From: Flavobacterium sp. 9R
GTDB lineage: Bacteria; Bacteroidota; Bacteroidia; Flavobacteriales; Flavobacteriaceae
Direction of reading: 5' to 3'
Assembly (NCBI RefSeq): GCF_902506345.1
Contig: NZ_LR733413.1
Span: forward strand, 688,531-752,530
DNA: 64,000 bases
The notes beneath the pieces are model-generated. The model was given only the letters and a program-made list of their open reading frames with translations, made no database searches and was not told the origin of the DNA. Positions 8,228-16,538 of this stretch are shown here, piece after piece. Numbering within the stretch: the first letter of the stretch is position 1; each line of letters starts with the position of its first letter. The position numbers were made by a program, and so were the translations under genes.

Positions 8228-10729
8228 ATGAAGAAACTAATTCTATCTTTATTTTTAGTCACCACTGCTTGGGTTTCGGCCCAAGTAAAAAGTCCTTCTC
8301 AGTTCATTCCTGATTATGGCAAACACATTACTTTTTATCATCAAGTTGAAGATTATTTTGAGCATTTGGTTGCACAAACGTCCTACATCAAACCTTATAG
8401 ATACGGACAAACGGCAGAGCACCGCAACTTGAATGTGTTTTATATTTCTACTCCTGAGAATTTAGCCAATTTGGAGGAAATTCGTTTGAACAATTTAGCA
8501 GCCATTGGTATGGCACCCAATCAATCCAAAACTGTAGGCGATAAACTAATTGTTTGGTTGAGTTTCAACGTTCACGGAAACGAATGGGCAGGAACCGAAA
8601 GTGCTTTGACTGTTGCCTACGAATTGACCAATCCAGAAAATAAAACGACCAAAGAATGGTTGAAAAATACCGTGGTAATTCTTGACCCTTGTGTGAATCC
8701 TGATGGGTATTCAAGATACGGAAATTGGTTGCACGAAATCGCTGGAAAAAACACGCATCCAGGTCTTACCGATAGAGAGCACATGGAAGAATGGCCAGGC
8801 GGACGCTACAATCACTACATTTTTGATTTGAATAGAGATTGGGCTTGGCAAACCCAAAAAGAAAGCCAACAACGTATCGCCTTGTACAACCAATGGATGC
8901 CTCAAGTACATACAGACGTTCACGAACAAGGTTATAATTCACCTTACTTTTTCCCGCCATCTGCAGAACCTTTGCATGAGTTTATTGAGCCATATCAAAG
9001 GGATTTTCACGCTTTGTTAGGAAAAAATATATCGGCTAAATTCGATGCTCAAAATTGGTTATACAACACTAGTGAGCGTTTCGATTTGTTTTACCCAAGT
9101 TATGGAGATACCTATCCAACCTATAATGGTGCTGTTGGAATGACGGTAGAGCAAGGCGGAATTGGAGCAGGAAGAGAAGTGACTATGGAAAACGGTGTAA
9201 GTGTAACCATCAAGGACCGTTTGACACATCACGCTACCACTGTTTTAACGATAGTGGAATCGGCTGCTTCTCAAGTAGATCCTTTGTTGAAAGGGTTTAG
9301 AGGATTTATGAATACTTCTAGAAAAACAATGAAAGGGAAGTATGCGACCTACGTGATGAAAAACAACCCAAAACTAGAGCAATTGGCCGATTTGTTACAA
9401 AAAAACAAAATCGAATTTTCGTATGCCGATGCCAAACAATCAGCAAGTGGTTTTAATTATCAAACGAAAAAAGAGAACAGCTTTACCATCGAGCCTAATG
9501 ATATGATTGTAAAAGTGGATCAACAAAAAGCCGTTTTTGCTCAAATTTTGTTCGAACCCAATCACAAATTGAATGATAGTTTGTCTTATGACATTACGGC
9601 TTGGGCGTTGCCACTAGCGTATGGAGTTGAAGGCTATGCTTTGAAAAATGCCATCAATATCAAAACAAAACCTACGATTGAAACGACTTCATCTTCTATA
9701 CCGAGTTCAGTGTATGCGTTTCATATTCCTTGGAACAATCGTACTTCGGCTCAAGTGGTAGCGCTATTGCATCAAAAAGGAATCAAAGTACGTTCAGCGA
9801 TGAAACAATCAGTTTTTGGAAGCACTACTGTAGAACCTGGGGGATTAATCGTGAGCAAAGGCGATAACCCAAAGGTGGTTGATTTTGAAAAAGTAGTGGG
9901 TGAAATCGTGAAGAAGAAGTCCGATTTCTCTGTGATTTCAAGTGGTTTTTCAAAAAACGCAAGAGATTTAGGAGGAGAAAATTTCCCGTTGTTGACGGCT
10001 CCGAAAATCTTGTTTTTATCTGGAAGAGGAGTAAATTCTACTGACTTTGGTTCGGTTTGGTTTTATTTAGAAGAGACCATTGGCTATCCAGTAAGTATTG
10101 TAGATTTGGACCGTTTCCGAAGAGTGAAATTGCAAGAATTCAATACTTTGATTTTGGCGGATGGTAATTATGATTTCTCTGATGGAGAACAAAAACGTAT
10201 CAACGAATGGGTGAGTAGTGGTGGAAAAATCATTGCTATGAACGGAGCTTTGGATATTTTTGACGGAAAAGATGGTTTTGCATTGAATGCTCACGCGACC
10301 GATGATGACAAGCAAAAAGCAGAAAAAGCGACCAAAGAAAAAGAATTGAAAAAACGTTTCTTAGATTCGGCGAACGAAGAGCGTCGTGCTATGTCGGATG
10401 CCATTCCAGGTGCGATTATAGAGAATGTTTTGGATGTTACTCATCCAATGGCATTTGGTTTAGGTAAAAAATATTTCAGTTTAAAAACCGATAGCCGTCA
10501 TTATGCTTTATTGAAAAATGCTTCAAATATTGCTTATGTTCCTAAAGGCTACAAAAGCTATGGTTTCGTAGGCCATGAAATTGGTAAAGAATTACCCGAA
10601 ACGGTAAATTTTGCTATAGACTACAAAGGTTCTGGAAAAGTGATTTATATGGTAGATAATCCATTGTTTAGAGCATTCTGGGAAAACGGAAATTTACTCT
10701 TCAGCAATGCTTTGTTCTTGGTGAACTAG
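8228..10729 (+). CDS. Exported M14 family zinc carboxypeptidase-like protein
   Basis: Secreted 833-residue metallopeptidase with a signal peptide ending near AWVSAQ. The M14 domain occupies roughly residues 30-400. HGNEWAGTES supplies His116 and Glu119 as zinc ligands, followed by DPCVNPDGYSRYGN and the DVHEQGYNSPYFFPP segment with the third ligand. The second half (about 600-833) resembles a glutamine-amidotransferase-like flavodoxin fold (FLSGRGVNS, LILADGNYDF), as in other large Bacteroidota M14 proteins. A role in peptide scavenging is inferred. A strong terminator follows at 10751-10782. Confidence 0.9.
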   Translation: MKKLILSLFLVTTAWVSAQVKSPSQFIPDYGKHITFYHQVEDYFEHLVAQTSYIKPYRYGQTAEHRNLNVFYISTPENLANLEEIRLNNLAAIGMAPNQSKTVGDKLIVWLSFNVHGNEWAGTESALTVAYELTNPENKTTKEWLKNTVVILDPCVNPDGYSRYGNWLHEIAGKNTHPGLTDREHMEEWPGGRYNHYIFDLNRDWAWQTQKESQQRIALYNQWMPQVHTDVHEQGYNSPYFFPPSAEPLHEFIEPYQRDFHALLGKNISAKFDAQNWLYNTSERFDLFYPSYGDTYPTYNGAVGMTVEQGGIGAGREVTMENGVSVTIKDRLTHHATTVLTIVESAASQVDPLLKGFRGFMNTSRKTMKGKYATYVMKNNPKLEQLADLLQKNKIEFSYADAKQSASGFNYQTKKENSFTIEPNDMIVKVDQQKAVFAQILFEPNHKLNDSLSYDITAWALPLAYGVEGYALKNAINIKTKPTIETTSSSIPSSVYAFHIPWNNRTSAQVVALLHQKGIKVRSAMKQSVFGSTTVEPGGLIVSKGDNPKVVDFEKVVGEIVKKKSDFSVISSGFSKNARDLGGENFPLLTAPKILFLSGRGVNSTDFGSVWFYLEETIGYPVSIVDLDRFRRVKLQEFNTLILADGNYDFSDGEQKRINEWVSSGGKIIAMNGALDIFDGKDGFALNAHATDDDKQKAEKATKEKELKKRFLDSANEERRAMSDAIPGAIIENVLDVTHPMAFGLGKKYFSLKTDSRHYALLKNASNIAYVPKGYKSYGFVGHEIGKELPETVNFAIDYKGSGKVIYMVDNPLFRAFWENGNLLFSNALFLVN

Positions 10730-10750
10730 CCGTTATTTATCTTAGACTAC

Positions 10751-10782
10751 AAAGCGCGATTCTTAGGGTCGCGCTTTTTTTT
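10751..10782 (+). terminator. Rho-independent terminator after M14 gene
   Basis: A 9-bp perfect stem AAAGCGCGA (10751-10759) with TCGCGCTTT (10769-10777), followed by a run of T to 10782, 22 bp after the stop codon. Confidence 0.85.
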
Positions 10783-10786
10783 ATTG

Positions 10787-10826
10787 ATTGTTTAACTGTT
10801 TAATCGGTTAATTGTTTAATCGTTTA
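10787..10826. repeat. Tandem array, five units of 8 bp
   Basis: Five consecutive octamers: ATTGTTTA, ACTGTTTA, ATCGGTTA, ATTGTTTA, ATCGTTTA. It lies between the M14 terminator and the IS110 element. A TTGCG-rich segment follows at about 10830-10860. Confidence 0.7.
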
Positions 10827-10899
10827 TTCTTTGCGCCCCTTGCGTAAAACATTGCGTTCTCCTATGTTTGCTTAGTTATAAAATCTTTCATCAAAGCTT

Positions 10900-11121
10900 T
10901 AAATTTGGTTTGGTAAAGTGAAAGAGAATGAGAGTCGATTCGCGCTCAAATGACTCATGAAGTACATTGTCGCAAAGATATGTCCTCATTCTTTTTTATC
11001 TTTTAGAGTCTGAACAGAATGTAAGGAACTACGCATGTCGTATTATCCAGAATATCCAAATAGGAGAAAAGACGAAGGGAGATTCATCAGTTTATACTAT
11101 TATTTTTAAAACTCAAAAGTT
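10900..11121 (+). ncRNA. Candidate bridge-RNA region of the IS110 element
   Basis: About 220 non-coding bases directly upstream of an IS110 transposase. In characterised IS110-group elements this position encodes the bridge RNA that pairs with target and donor DNA (established for IS621). Here a long stem is visible: GAGAATGAG near 10923-10931 pairs with CTCATTCTT near 10985-10993, enclosing about 55 bases that can hold an internal loop. A second small hairpin, TACG...CGTA, lies near 11031-11043. The RNA call is an inference from position and structure; the ends are not determined. Confidence 0.45.
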
Positions 11122-12156
11122 ATGAAACTATTAAAACAAGTATTAGGAATTGATGTAGCTCAAAAAGAATTGGTGGTTACTTTAGGTAGAATGCATAATG
11201 ATTTAACAATCGAATTATACGCTTATAGTGTTTTTAAAAATACAGAAATAGGTTTTTTAAAATTAACGGAGTGGGTTAATAAGCTAGCCGATAAAGAGAT
11301 AAAAGTTCGTTATGTGATGGAAGCTACAGGAGTTTATCATCAAAAATTCGCTTATTATCTTGAAGCAAAGAAAGAAGACTTAAGTATTGTTTTACCTAAC
11401 AAAATAAGCAATTATATGAGGACTTTAGATATTAAAACAATCACAGATAAAACCTGTTCAGAGGGAATTGCGAGATTTGGGCTTGAAAGGAAATTAGATA
11501 ATTGGGTAAAGCCAAAAGAAGTCTATAGTGTGTTAAAACAACTCACACGTGAACGTCGTCAAATAACAGATGAAAGGACAATAGTAAAAAATAAATTACA
11601 CGCTGAACAAACAGAGGCAATTCCACACCTTTCAAGTATACAACGTTTAAAAAGAAGGATATTGTTCTTAAACACCCTTGAAAAAGAAATTAAGAATGAA
11701 ATCAAAATTTATATCAAAGAGCACAAAGACCTTATTGCAGACATTGATAACATTTGTACAATTCCAGGTGTATCAATTTTGACGGCAGCGACTGTTATTG
11801 GAGAAACTAATGGATTTGAATTGATACGAAGTAAAAAGCAGCTGACCAGCTATGCGGGATTGGATGTAAAAGAGAAACTCTCGGGAACCTCAGTAAAAGG
11901 CAAGCCTACAATATCAAAAAAAGGTAACCGATATTTAAGAAGTTGCCTTCATTTACCAGCACTTAGTACTATAAAATGGGATGATAATTTTCGAAATCAA
12001 TATGCCAGAATAGTGGTAAAACACGGAATTAAAATGAAAGGATGTGTAGCGGTTCAAAGGAAATTACTGGAATTAATTTATGTACTTTACAAAAATAAAA
12101 CAGTCTATGATAGAGATTATGAACAAAAAAATAGCGTGTTAGCACAAAAGGCATAA
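11122..12156 (+). mobile_element. IS110 family transposase
   Basis: A 344-residue recombinase with an N-terminal RuvC-like DEDD domain and a C-terminal Transposase_20 domain. Asp11 (GIDVAQKE), Glu67 (VMEATGVYH) and Asp109 (TITDKT) match the first three acidic residues, but the usual fourth Asp three residues later is Cys112. The C-terminal block IPGVSILTAA...SKKGNRYLR contains the candidate nucleophile Ser near 265. The reading frame is intact, so the element may be active. Left and right ends cannot be fixed from one copy. A hairpin spans the stop codon at 12131-12165. Confidence 0.93.
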
Positions 12157-12165
12157 ACACGCTAT
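12131..12165 (+). repeat. Hairpin spanning the transposase stop codon
   Basis: A perfect 10-bp stem ATAGCGTGTT (12131-12140) with AACACGCTAT (12156-12165) encloses the last codons of the IS110 transposase. There is no T-run, so it is not a classical terminator; it may be an element-end structure. Confidence 0.65.
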
Positions 12166-12239
12166 ACAGTCTAGCTCTATGGCTGACTTAGAATACAAAA
12201 TTAATTATTAAAAAAGACAAAATAAAATTTTAGATTTAT

Positions 12240-12500
12240 TAGGAAGACACTATCTCAAAAAGTGTGTAAGTTGAAAAGTCAAGGCTTCGGTTTTTATAAT
12301 CGGAGCCTTTTTTCAAATATAAGGGTAAATTGGTTTAAAACCACTCCCCAATTTCGAATAGGCATTGACCAATATATAAACTATTACAATAACGACAGAA
12401 CCAAGTCCAATTTAAACAAAATGAGCCCGACTAAATATCGAGCTCATCATTATCAAAATTAATTATAAATTTGTCCAAACTTTTGGGTTCAGTCTATGCT
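12240..12500 (+). pseudogene. Remnant of an IS3-family (IS150-like) element
   Basis: The last 30 or so codons before the stop at 12460-12462 read IDQYINYYNNDRTK...MSPTKYRAHHYQN, the C-terminal end of the IS3/IS150 OrfB integrase (family pattern YIxYYNxxRxxxxLxxxSPxxYR). The following TTTGTCCAAACTTTTGGG resembles an IS150-type terminal repeat. No catalytic DDE region remains. Upstream of about 12340 the frame is unrelated and includes a terminator-like AAGGCTTCG/CGGAGCCTT hairpin. It is a dead fragment next to the IS110 element, which may have landed in it. Confidence 0.7.
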
Positions 12501-12568
12501 TTGCAATTGGATTTTTTAAACTATTGTATAAAATAGTTGGTTTTTCTTGTGAATTTTTTCGTAAAAAA

Positions 12569-13849
12569 TTAGTTAGTACTAACTAGAACGGCACTCTCTT
12601 TTTTTCTAAAATCTGGGTTAAATTTTATTTGAGATGATTTGAACAAATCGTTAATTGCAATAGATGAAAATTCGATTCCCATTGACGAAGGATCTGGCCA
12701 ATATTTTAGTTTGTCATTATGACTGGTTTCTTCACTAACTATTGATCCTTTGCAGTTGTTTACGATAATATCCTTTAGTGATATTTTGGCTAAGTTATCT
12801 GGGTTTAACCCAATTTTGCCTTCCATCAATAAAAATGGAGCAAAACCAGAGACAATACTGTTTTTTAAGGAGAAGTAGCATTTCTCTTTTATATAAATGG
12901 ATTCTTTTATCAATCCTTGATTATTTTCTTCTAAATTTACTAAAGTGATGTTATTGGCTTGTATGTTGCTAAGTTTTTTGGTTGGATCGTAATTCTCAAA
13001 TTTGTCATACGAATCTAATTCAAAACATCTGGAACCTGCGGCATCCGACGAAAATGGATGGCGAATCGCTATGCTATTAGTTATAGTAGCTTGTACGCCT
13101 TGGGTAAAATCAAAATCATCATCAGTAGTTCGGTAGGATATCAAATGGTCTAATTTCACCTCACCACCATAACATTCAAAAGAATCGTCGTTTGAGTAAC
13201 TAATTTGAATGTGACTGAGGGTTGTTTTATTTCCAACACCTGCAAGTGACAAACCATTTAATTCCTTTAAGGCATTTAGTTTTCTTCCAGCATATTCAAT
13301 TCGGACATATTTTAGTGCACCAGAATTGCTTTCTGGATTTTGTCCGCCATAAGAACATTTGGAGGTGTCTAAATTAAAATCCAATAAGGCTTGACCATTG
13401 ATTCCTGTTTTATTGATTGGCGCATCTCCAAGTATTAAGATTCCGCCCCAGTCTCCTGGTTTTCTGACGGTAGTCACTTTGTTTGAAGTAAATACAATAG
13501 GGTTTTTCTCGGTTCCTTCAGCCATTATTTTGGCTCCTTTGGTAATTACAAGCGTACCGCAGGTCATTTCGTCTCCTCTAATTACTGTTCCAGCTTCTAT
13601 AGTTAAGGTTGCATTATTGGTAACATATACAGTTCCTTCCAGTCGGTAGGTGTTGTCGCTACTAAGTTTGGTGTCTTTATCGATTACTCCAGATAAAATA
13701 GCATTGGGTTCTTTGTATTCTGTTGTAGCGGGTTTGAAATTGGTCCAATTTAGCATCCAATTAGTGTCGCCATAAATTCCTTTTACTTGTTGAGCTGATG
13801 AAGATAAAAAGCTCAAGACAAAAATGATAAGTACTACTTTTTGTTTCAT
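12569..13849 (-). CDS. Secreted beta-helix-like protein of unknown function
   Basis: A 426-residue protein with a signal peptide (MKQKVVLIIFVLSFLSSSAQ) and no lipobox Cys. Residues 55-130 carry repeated strand-turn segments (YRLEGTVYVTNNATLTIEAG, GTLVITKGAKIMAEGT, NPIVFTS) like right-handed parallel beta-helix proteins of Bacteroidota, followed by ISYSNDDSFECYGGEV and RTTDDDFDFTQG. No catalytic site is recognised and no T9SS sorting domain is seen at the C-terminus. It may be a cell-surface or periplasmic binding protein; function unknown. It stands alone downstream of the IS region. Confidence 0.75.
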   Translation of the reverse strand: MKQKVVLIIFVLSFLSSSAQQVKGIYGDTNWMLNWTNFKPATTEYKEPNAILSGVIDKDTKLSSDNTYRLEGTVYVTNNATLTIEAGTVIRGDEMTCGTLVITKGAKIMAEGTEKNPIVFTSNKVTTVRKPGDWGGILILGDAPINKTGINGQALLDFNLDTSKCSYGGQNPESNSGALKYVRIEYAGRKLNALKELNGLSLAGVGNKTTLSHIQISYSNDDSFECYGGEVKLDHLISYRTTDDDFDFTQGVQATITNSIAIRHPFSSDAAGSRCFELDSYDKFENYDPTKKLSNIQANNITLVNLEENNQGLIKESIYIKEKCYFSLKNSIVSGFAPFLLMEGKIGLNPDNLAKISLKDIIVNNCKGSIVSEETSHNDKLKYWPDPSSMGIEFSSIAINDLFKSSQIKFNPDFRKKESAVLVSTN

Positions 13850-14039
13850 TTTTACTTTTGTTTAAACTACGTCTATTATTGTTTTGTTGTTTTGACTAAT
13901 CAAAAGTAGTAGCAGTCTTTAAAGGTAATTGTGAATTTATGTTAAGATTTTATTACTAAAAATAACTGATTCGGGACATATTTTACGGTTTAGTAACCAT
14001 TTGGTAACTAGAAAAAGGTTGGTTTTTTTTATCATAAAA

Positions 14040-14064
14040 AAAGCCCCAACTAAGTTGAGGCTTT
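14040..14064 (-). terminator. Terminator of the YceI unit
   Basis: Stem AAAGCCCCAAC with GTTGAGGCTTT (one mismatch) and A/T runs on the exit side for leftward transcription, 20 bp after the YceI stop. Confidence 0.75.
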
Positions 14065-14083
14065 GTCAAAGTGGTATTTGATA

Positions 14084-14647
14084 TTAGAATTTCAAAGTAA
14101 CTTTCAATTCAAATTCGTCGTTGATGGCTTTATCTCCAATACTGTCAAAGAATGATTTTGAACCATATTTAATATCGTATTTAGTTCTGTCTACGTTGAA
14201 AGTTGTAGTAGCAGTGTTTCCGTTTACAGTTAAATCAAATGTAACTGGTTTAGTAATTCCTTTGATAGTTAAATCAGCTGTTACTGCGTAAACATCTTTA
14301 GATTTAGAACCAATTTTTTTGAATACTAAAGTAGCAGTAGGAAATTTTGCTGTTCCAAAAAAGTCATCCGCTTTTAAGTGACCATTCAATTTTCCTTGGT
14401 ATTCTCCTTGTAAGTCAGTTGCTGTTAAAGAATTCATATCAACAGTAAAAGAACCTCCTTTTAATGCTTTTCCTTTGAATACTAAAGCTCCTTCTTTAAA
14501 GTTTACAGTACCATTGTGTTGTCCTGTTACTTTTTTTCCTAACCATTCGATGCTACTTCCTGCAACATCAATTTTTTTGGTTTGAGCTGTCATTGAAATT
14601 GTAGCGAATGCCACTAATGCTAATGCAATTGATTTTAAATTTTTCAT
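14084..14647 (-). CDS. YceI family lipocalin-like periplasmic protein
   Basis: A 187-residue exported protein with a signal peptide ending at TAQ and the YceI barrel: SIEWLGKKVTGQHNGTV near the N-terminus, FTVDMNSLTATD, LNGHLKADDFFGTAKFPTAT and a C-terminal NDEFELKVTLKF. The family binds polyisoprenoid-type lipids in a beta-barrel; the physiological role is open. It is the last gene of a leftward unit (marR, nitroreductase, yceI) with a 39-bp gap to the nitroreductase, so it is probably controlled by the MarR protein. Confidence 0.93.
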   Translation of the reverse strand: MKNLKSIALALVAFATISMTAQTKKIDVAGSSIEWLGKKVTGQHNGTVNFKEGALVFKGKALKGGSFTVDMNSLTATDLQGEYQGKLNGHLKADDFFGTAKFPTATLVFKKIGSKSKDVYAVTADLTIKGITKPVTFDLTVNGNTATTTFNVDRTKYDIKYGSKSFFDSIGDKAINDEFELKVTLKF

Positions 14648-14686
14648 GTTTAAATTGGTTTTTAGATTAATATTTGAGTTGTAAAA

Positions 14687-15319
14687 TTATAAAGTAATGA
14701 ATAAATCTTCGTTAGATTTTCTAACTTTTTTGTAATGTTGGGTGTCGTCCTCTTCATGACGGTATCCAACTGCGGCTACTACAGCAGCATTTAAGTTTAA
14801 TTTGTCTAAACCTAAAATAGCATTAAACTGAGCAGGATCAAATCCTTCCATAGGAGTAGCATCAATTTTTAATTCAGCAGCAGCATTCAACAAATTGGCT
14901 AAAGCTAAATAGGTTTGTTTTGCAGTCCATACTTTTTTTGCATCCTCAGGTAGATTAAGAAGACTTCCTTTCATAAAATCACCATAACCATTCAAAGTCC
15001 CTTCTGGTAAACTTCTGGTTTGTTCTGCATTTTTTAAGTATCCTTCGATATCTTCGGCATCAACAGTTGTTTGATTAGCAAAAACAAATAGGTGTGAAGC
15101 CTCTGTAATTTGAGTTTGTCCCCAAGCTGCAGGTTGTAATTGTGCTCTTAATTCAGGATTATCTACAATAAAAACCTTGTACAATTGCAATCCATAAGAA
15201 GAAGAACTCAATCGGATAGCTTCTTTTAAAGTATTTAAATCTTCTGTTGTTATTTTTTTGCTAGCATCGTATTTTTTGGTAGCATATCTCCAGTTTTGAT
15301 TTTCTAAAAATGTATTCAT
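14687..15319 (-). CDS. Nitroreductase family NAD(P)H oxidoreductase
   Basis: FMN-dependent reductase of 210 residues of the NfsB type. It begins with the family hallmark WRYATKKYDASKKI and has LSSSSYGLQLYKV (FMN phosphate binding), GDFMKGSLLNLPED and the C-terminal AAVVAAVGYRHEEDD...KVRKS. Such enzymes reduce nitroaromatics, quinones or dihydropteridines; the substrate here is unknown. It lies 13 bp downstream of the MarR gene on the same strand. The MarR pairing suggests induction by redox-active or aromatic compounds. Confidence 0.93.
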   Translation of the reverse strand: MNTFLENQNWRYATKKYDASKKITTEDLNTLKEAIRLSSSSYGLQLYKVFIVDNPELRAQLQPAAWGQTQITEASHLFVFANQTTVDAEDIEGYLKNAEQTRSLPEGTLNGYGDFMKGSLLNLPEDAKKVWTAKQTYLALANLLNAAAELKIDATPMEGFDPAQFNAILGLDKLNLNAAVVAAVGYRHEEDDTQHYKKVRKSNEDLFITL

Positions 15320-15332
15320 GATGTATTTATAT

Positions 15333-15788
15333 TTATTTAGTTCTATATTTTTCTAATAAGTAATTCAGTTGTTGTAATTCTTCAGCGCTTAAGTTGTTGG
15401 CAAAAGATTCTTCATGCTCTTTCAACTGTGGTTCTAATTCTTTTAGTAGCGACAAGCCTTTTTCGGTAATTAGTACTTCTATTTTTCTTCTGTTGTCAGG
15501 GCAAACGTTTCTTGTTACAAAATCTTTTAATAATAGTTTGTCAACTAATCGTGTAGTGTTGCTTGTTTTTGCTAACATGCGTTCTTGAATCACACACATA
15601 TTCGCTGGTGTTCCTTTTTGACCTCTTAGGATTCGAAGTACATTGTATTGTTCTCCAGAAATGTCGTGAGGTTTTAAAATTTCATTGAAATTCTCAGACA
15701 GAACAATTTGAGTATACATGATATTTAAAATCGCTCGTGTCGATTCGTTGTAATCGATAGTGCTTTTTAAAACTTCTTCTATTTTCAT
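15333..15788 (-). CDS. MarR family transcriptional regulator
   Basis: A 151-residue winged-helix repressor. The start at 15788 (MKIEEVLKST) is chosen; the frame runs upstream to 15899 but that stretch contains the promoter. The DNA-binding region ISGEQYNVLRILRG...VIQERMLAKTSNTTRLVDKLL is followed by the wing VCPDNRRKIEVLITEKG, the typical MarR D-x-R segment. It heads an operon with a nitroreductase and YceI. Two dyads overlapping its own -33 and -7 boxes point to autorepression. The inducer is not known. Confidence 0.92.
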   Translation of the reverse strand: MKIEEVLKSTIDYNESTRAILNIMYTQIVLSENFNEILKPHDISGEQYNVLRILRGQKGTPANMCVIQERMLAKTSNTTRLVDKLLLKDFVTRNVCPDNRRKIEVLITEKGLSLLKELEPQLKEHEESFANNLSAEELQQLNYLLEKYRTK

Positions 15789-15803
15789 GTTTGTAATTAC
15801 TTT

Positions 15804-15851
15804 ATTTGTCGATACAAATGTAACACTTTTTTTATATGTATATACAAATGT
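15804..15851 (-). promoter_or_regulatory. marR promoter with two overlapping operator dyads
   Basis: For leftward transcription, TACATTTG (complement of 15815-15822) is a -7 box and TTTG (complement of 15845-15848) is near -33. Dyad one is ATTTGT-N4-ACAAAT at 15804-15819; dyad two is the palindrome TGTATATACA at 15837-15846. The string ATACAAATGT is repeated 30 bp apart, about three helical turns. The overlap with both promoter boxes fits repression by the MarR protein. Confidence 0.6.
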
Positions 15852-15903
15852 TTTAAATTTAACAGTTATTTCACATCTTAAAGGATTAAATAAGGTCATA
15901 AAA

Positions 15904-15935
15904 AAGCCGTGAAGTACTAATTCACGGCTTGTAAT
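15904..15935 (-). terminator. Terminator after the DUF2892 gene
   Basis: A perfect 10-bp stem AAGCCGTGAA (15904-15913) with TTCACGGCTT (15921-15930), with a T-run on the leftward exit side. It ends the efflux operon and insulates marR. Confidence 0.85.
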
Positions 15936-15961
15936 GTGTTGAAATGTATATTTTAAATCAT

Positions 15962-16147
15962 TTAGTCTTTTATCCCTAATTTAGTTAGAATGTCTTCCAT
16001 CAAACACCATTTGGTAATAGACGATTGCAGTAGATTAGCACCCACAAAGGCGGTGAACCACAACCAATTTTGATCAACATAGATAGATAATACGACACTT
16101 AGTAACACAAAAGTTCCTGCTATAGCTCTTATAATTCTGTTTTTCAT
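15962..16147 (-). CDS. DUF2892 small membrane protein (YgaP-like)
   Basis: A 61-residue inner-membrane protein with two hydrophobic segments (about residues 6-24 and 28-45), matching DUF2892, the membrane part of rhodanese YgaP. The family function is unsettled but it often accompanies sulfur or thiol genes. It lies 16 bp after the PII-like gene and ends the leftward efflux operon, 31 bp before a strong terminator. A second DUF2892 protein is encoded at 30227-30430. Confidence 0.8.
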   Translation of the reverse strand: MKNRIIRAIAGTFVLLSVVLSIYVDQNWLWFTAFVGANLLQSSITKWCLMEDILTKLGIKD

Positions 16148-16163
16148 TGCTTGATTTTTGAGG

Positions 16164-16469
16164 TTAATTGGATTTTTCTATACATAAAACAGCCAAATGA
16201 ATTTGTGATAGCGTTTCTTGTTTGGCATTAAATGCTGCTACATTTTCAAATAGTGGATCTACTTTTTTTTCATGAGCAAAAACATAAAATAAAACGGATT
16301 CATTTTCGATACTATTGGTGGCGAACCAGTTTTCTTCTATCAATTCTTCTGAACTGTTTTGGTAGCCCGTTACTTCTTTATAGGAATATGAACTAATATT
16401 GGCCTTCTTCAATAGCTGTTGGATTTCTTTTTGGAAAGCTTTGACGGCAACGATGAGTAGTAATTTCAT
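16164..16469 (-). CDS. PII-like (GlnB-fold) small protein of the efflux operon
   Basis: A 101-residue cytosolic protein. The N-terminal strand MKLLLIVAVKAF, helix QKEIQQLLKKANI, and SSYSYKEVTGYQ resemble the PII start (helix, then a YSxxEVxGxG strand), and a hydrophobic strand IHLAVLCIEKSN closes the fold. Small PII-like proteins (DUF3240 type) occur beside CzcA-type metal efflux pumps. The long ATP-binding T-loop of true GlnB is not obvious. It follows the RND pump gene on the same strand, so pump regulation or metal sensing is plausible but inferred. Confidence 0.6.
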   Translation of the reverse strand: MKLLLIVAVKAFQKEIQQLLKKANISSYSYKEVTGYQNSSEELIEENWFATNSIENESVLFYVFAHEKKVDPLFENVAAFNAKQETLSQIHLAVLCIEKSN

Positions 16470-16475
16470 TTTTTT

Positions 16476-16527
16476 AGGTTTAAAGGTTTAAAAGTTTAAG
16501 GTTTCTAAAAGTGGAAACCTTAAACTT
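16476..16527. repeat. GTTTAA tandem run plus perfect 14-bp hairpin
   Basis: AGGTTTAA-type units run into a hairpin, AAGTTTAAGGTTTC (16492-16505) with GAAACCTTAAACTT (16514-16527). It sits between the RND gene and the PII-like gene and may attenuate or stabilise the transcript at this point. Confidence 0.7.
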
Positions 16528-16538
16528 GAAACTAATTT

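Noticed and set aside
10787..10826. Tandem units taken as a CRISPR array
   Set aside because: Units are 8 bp with no spacers and no cas genes nearby.
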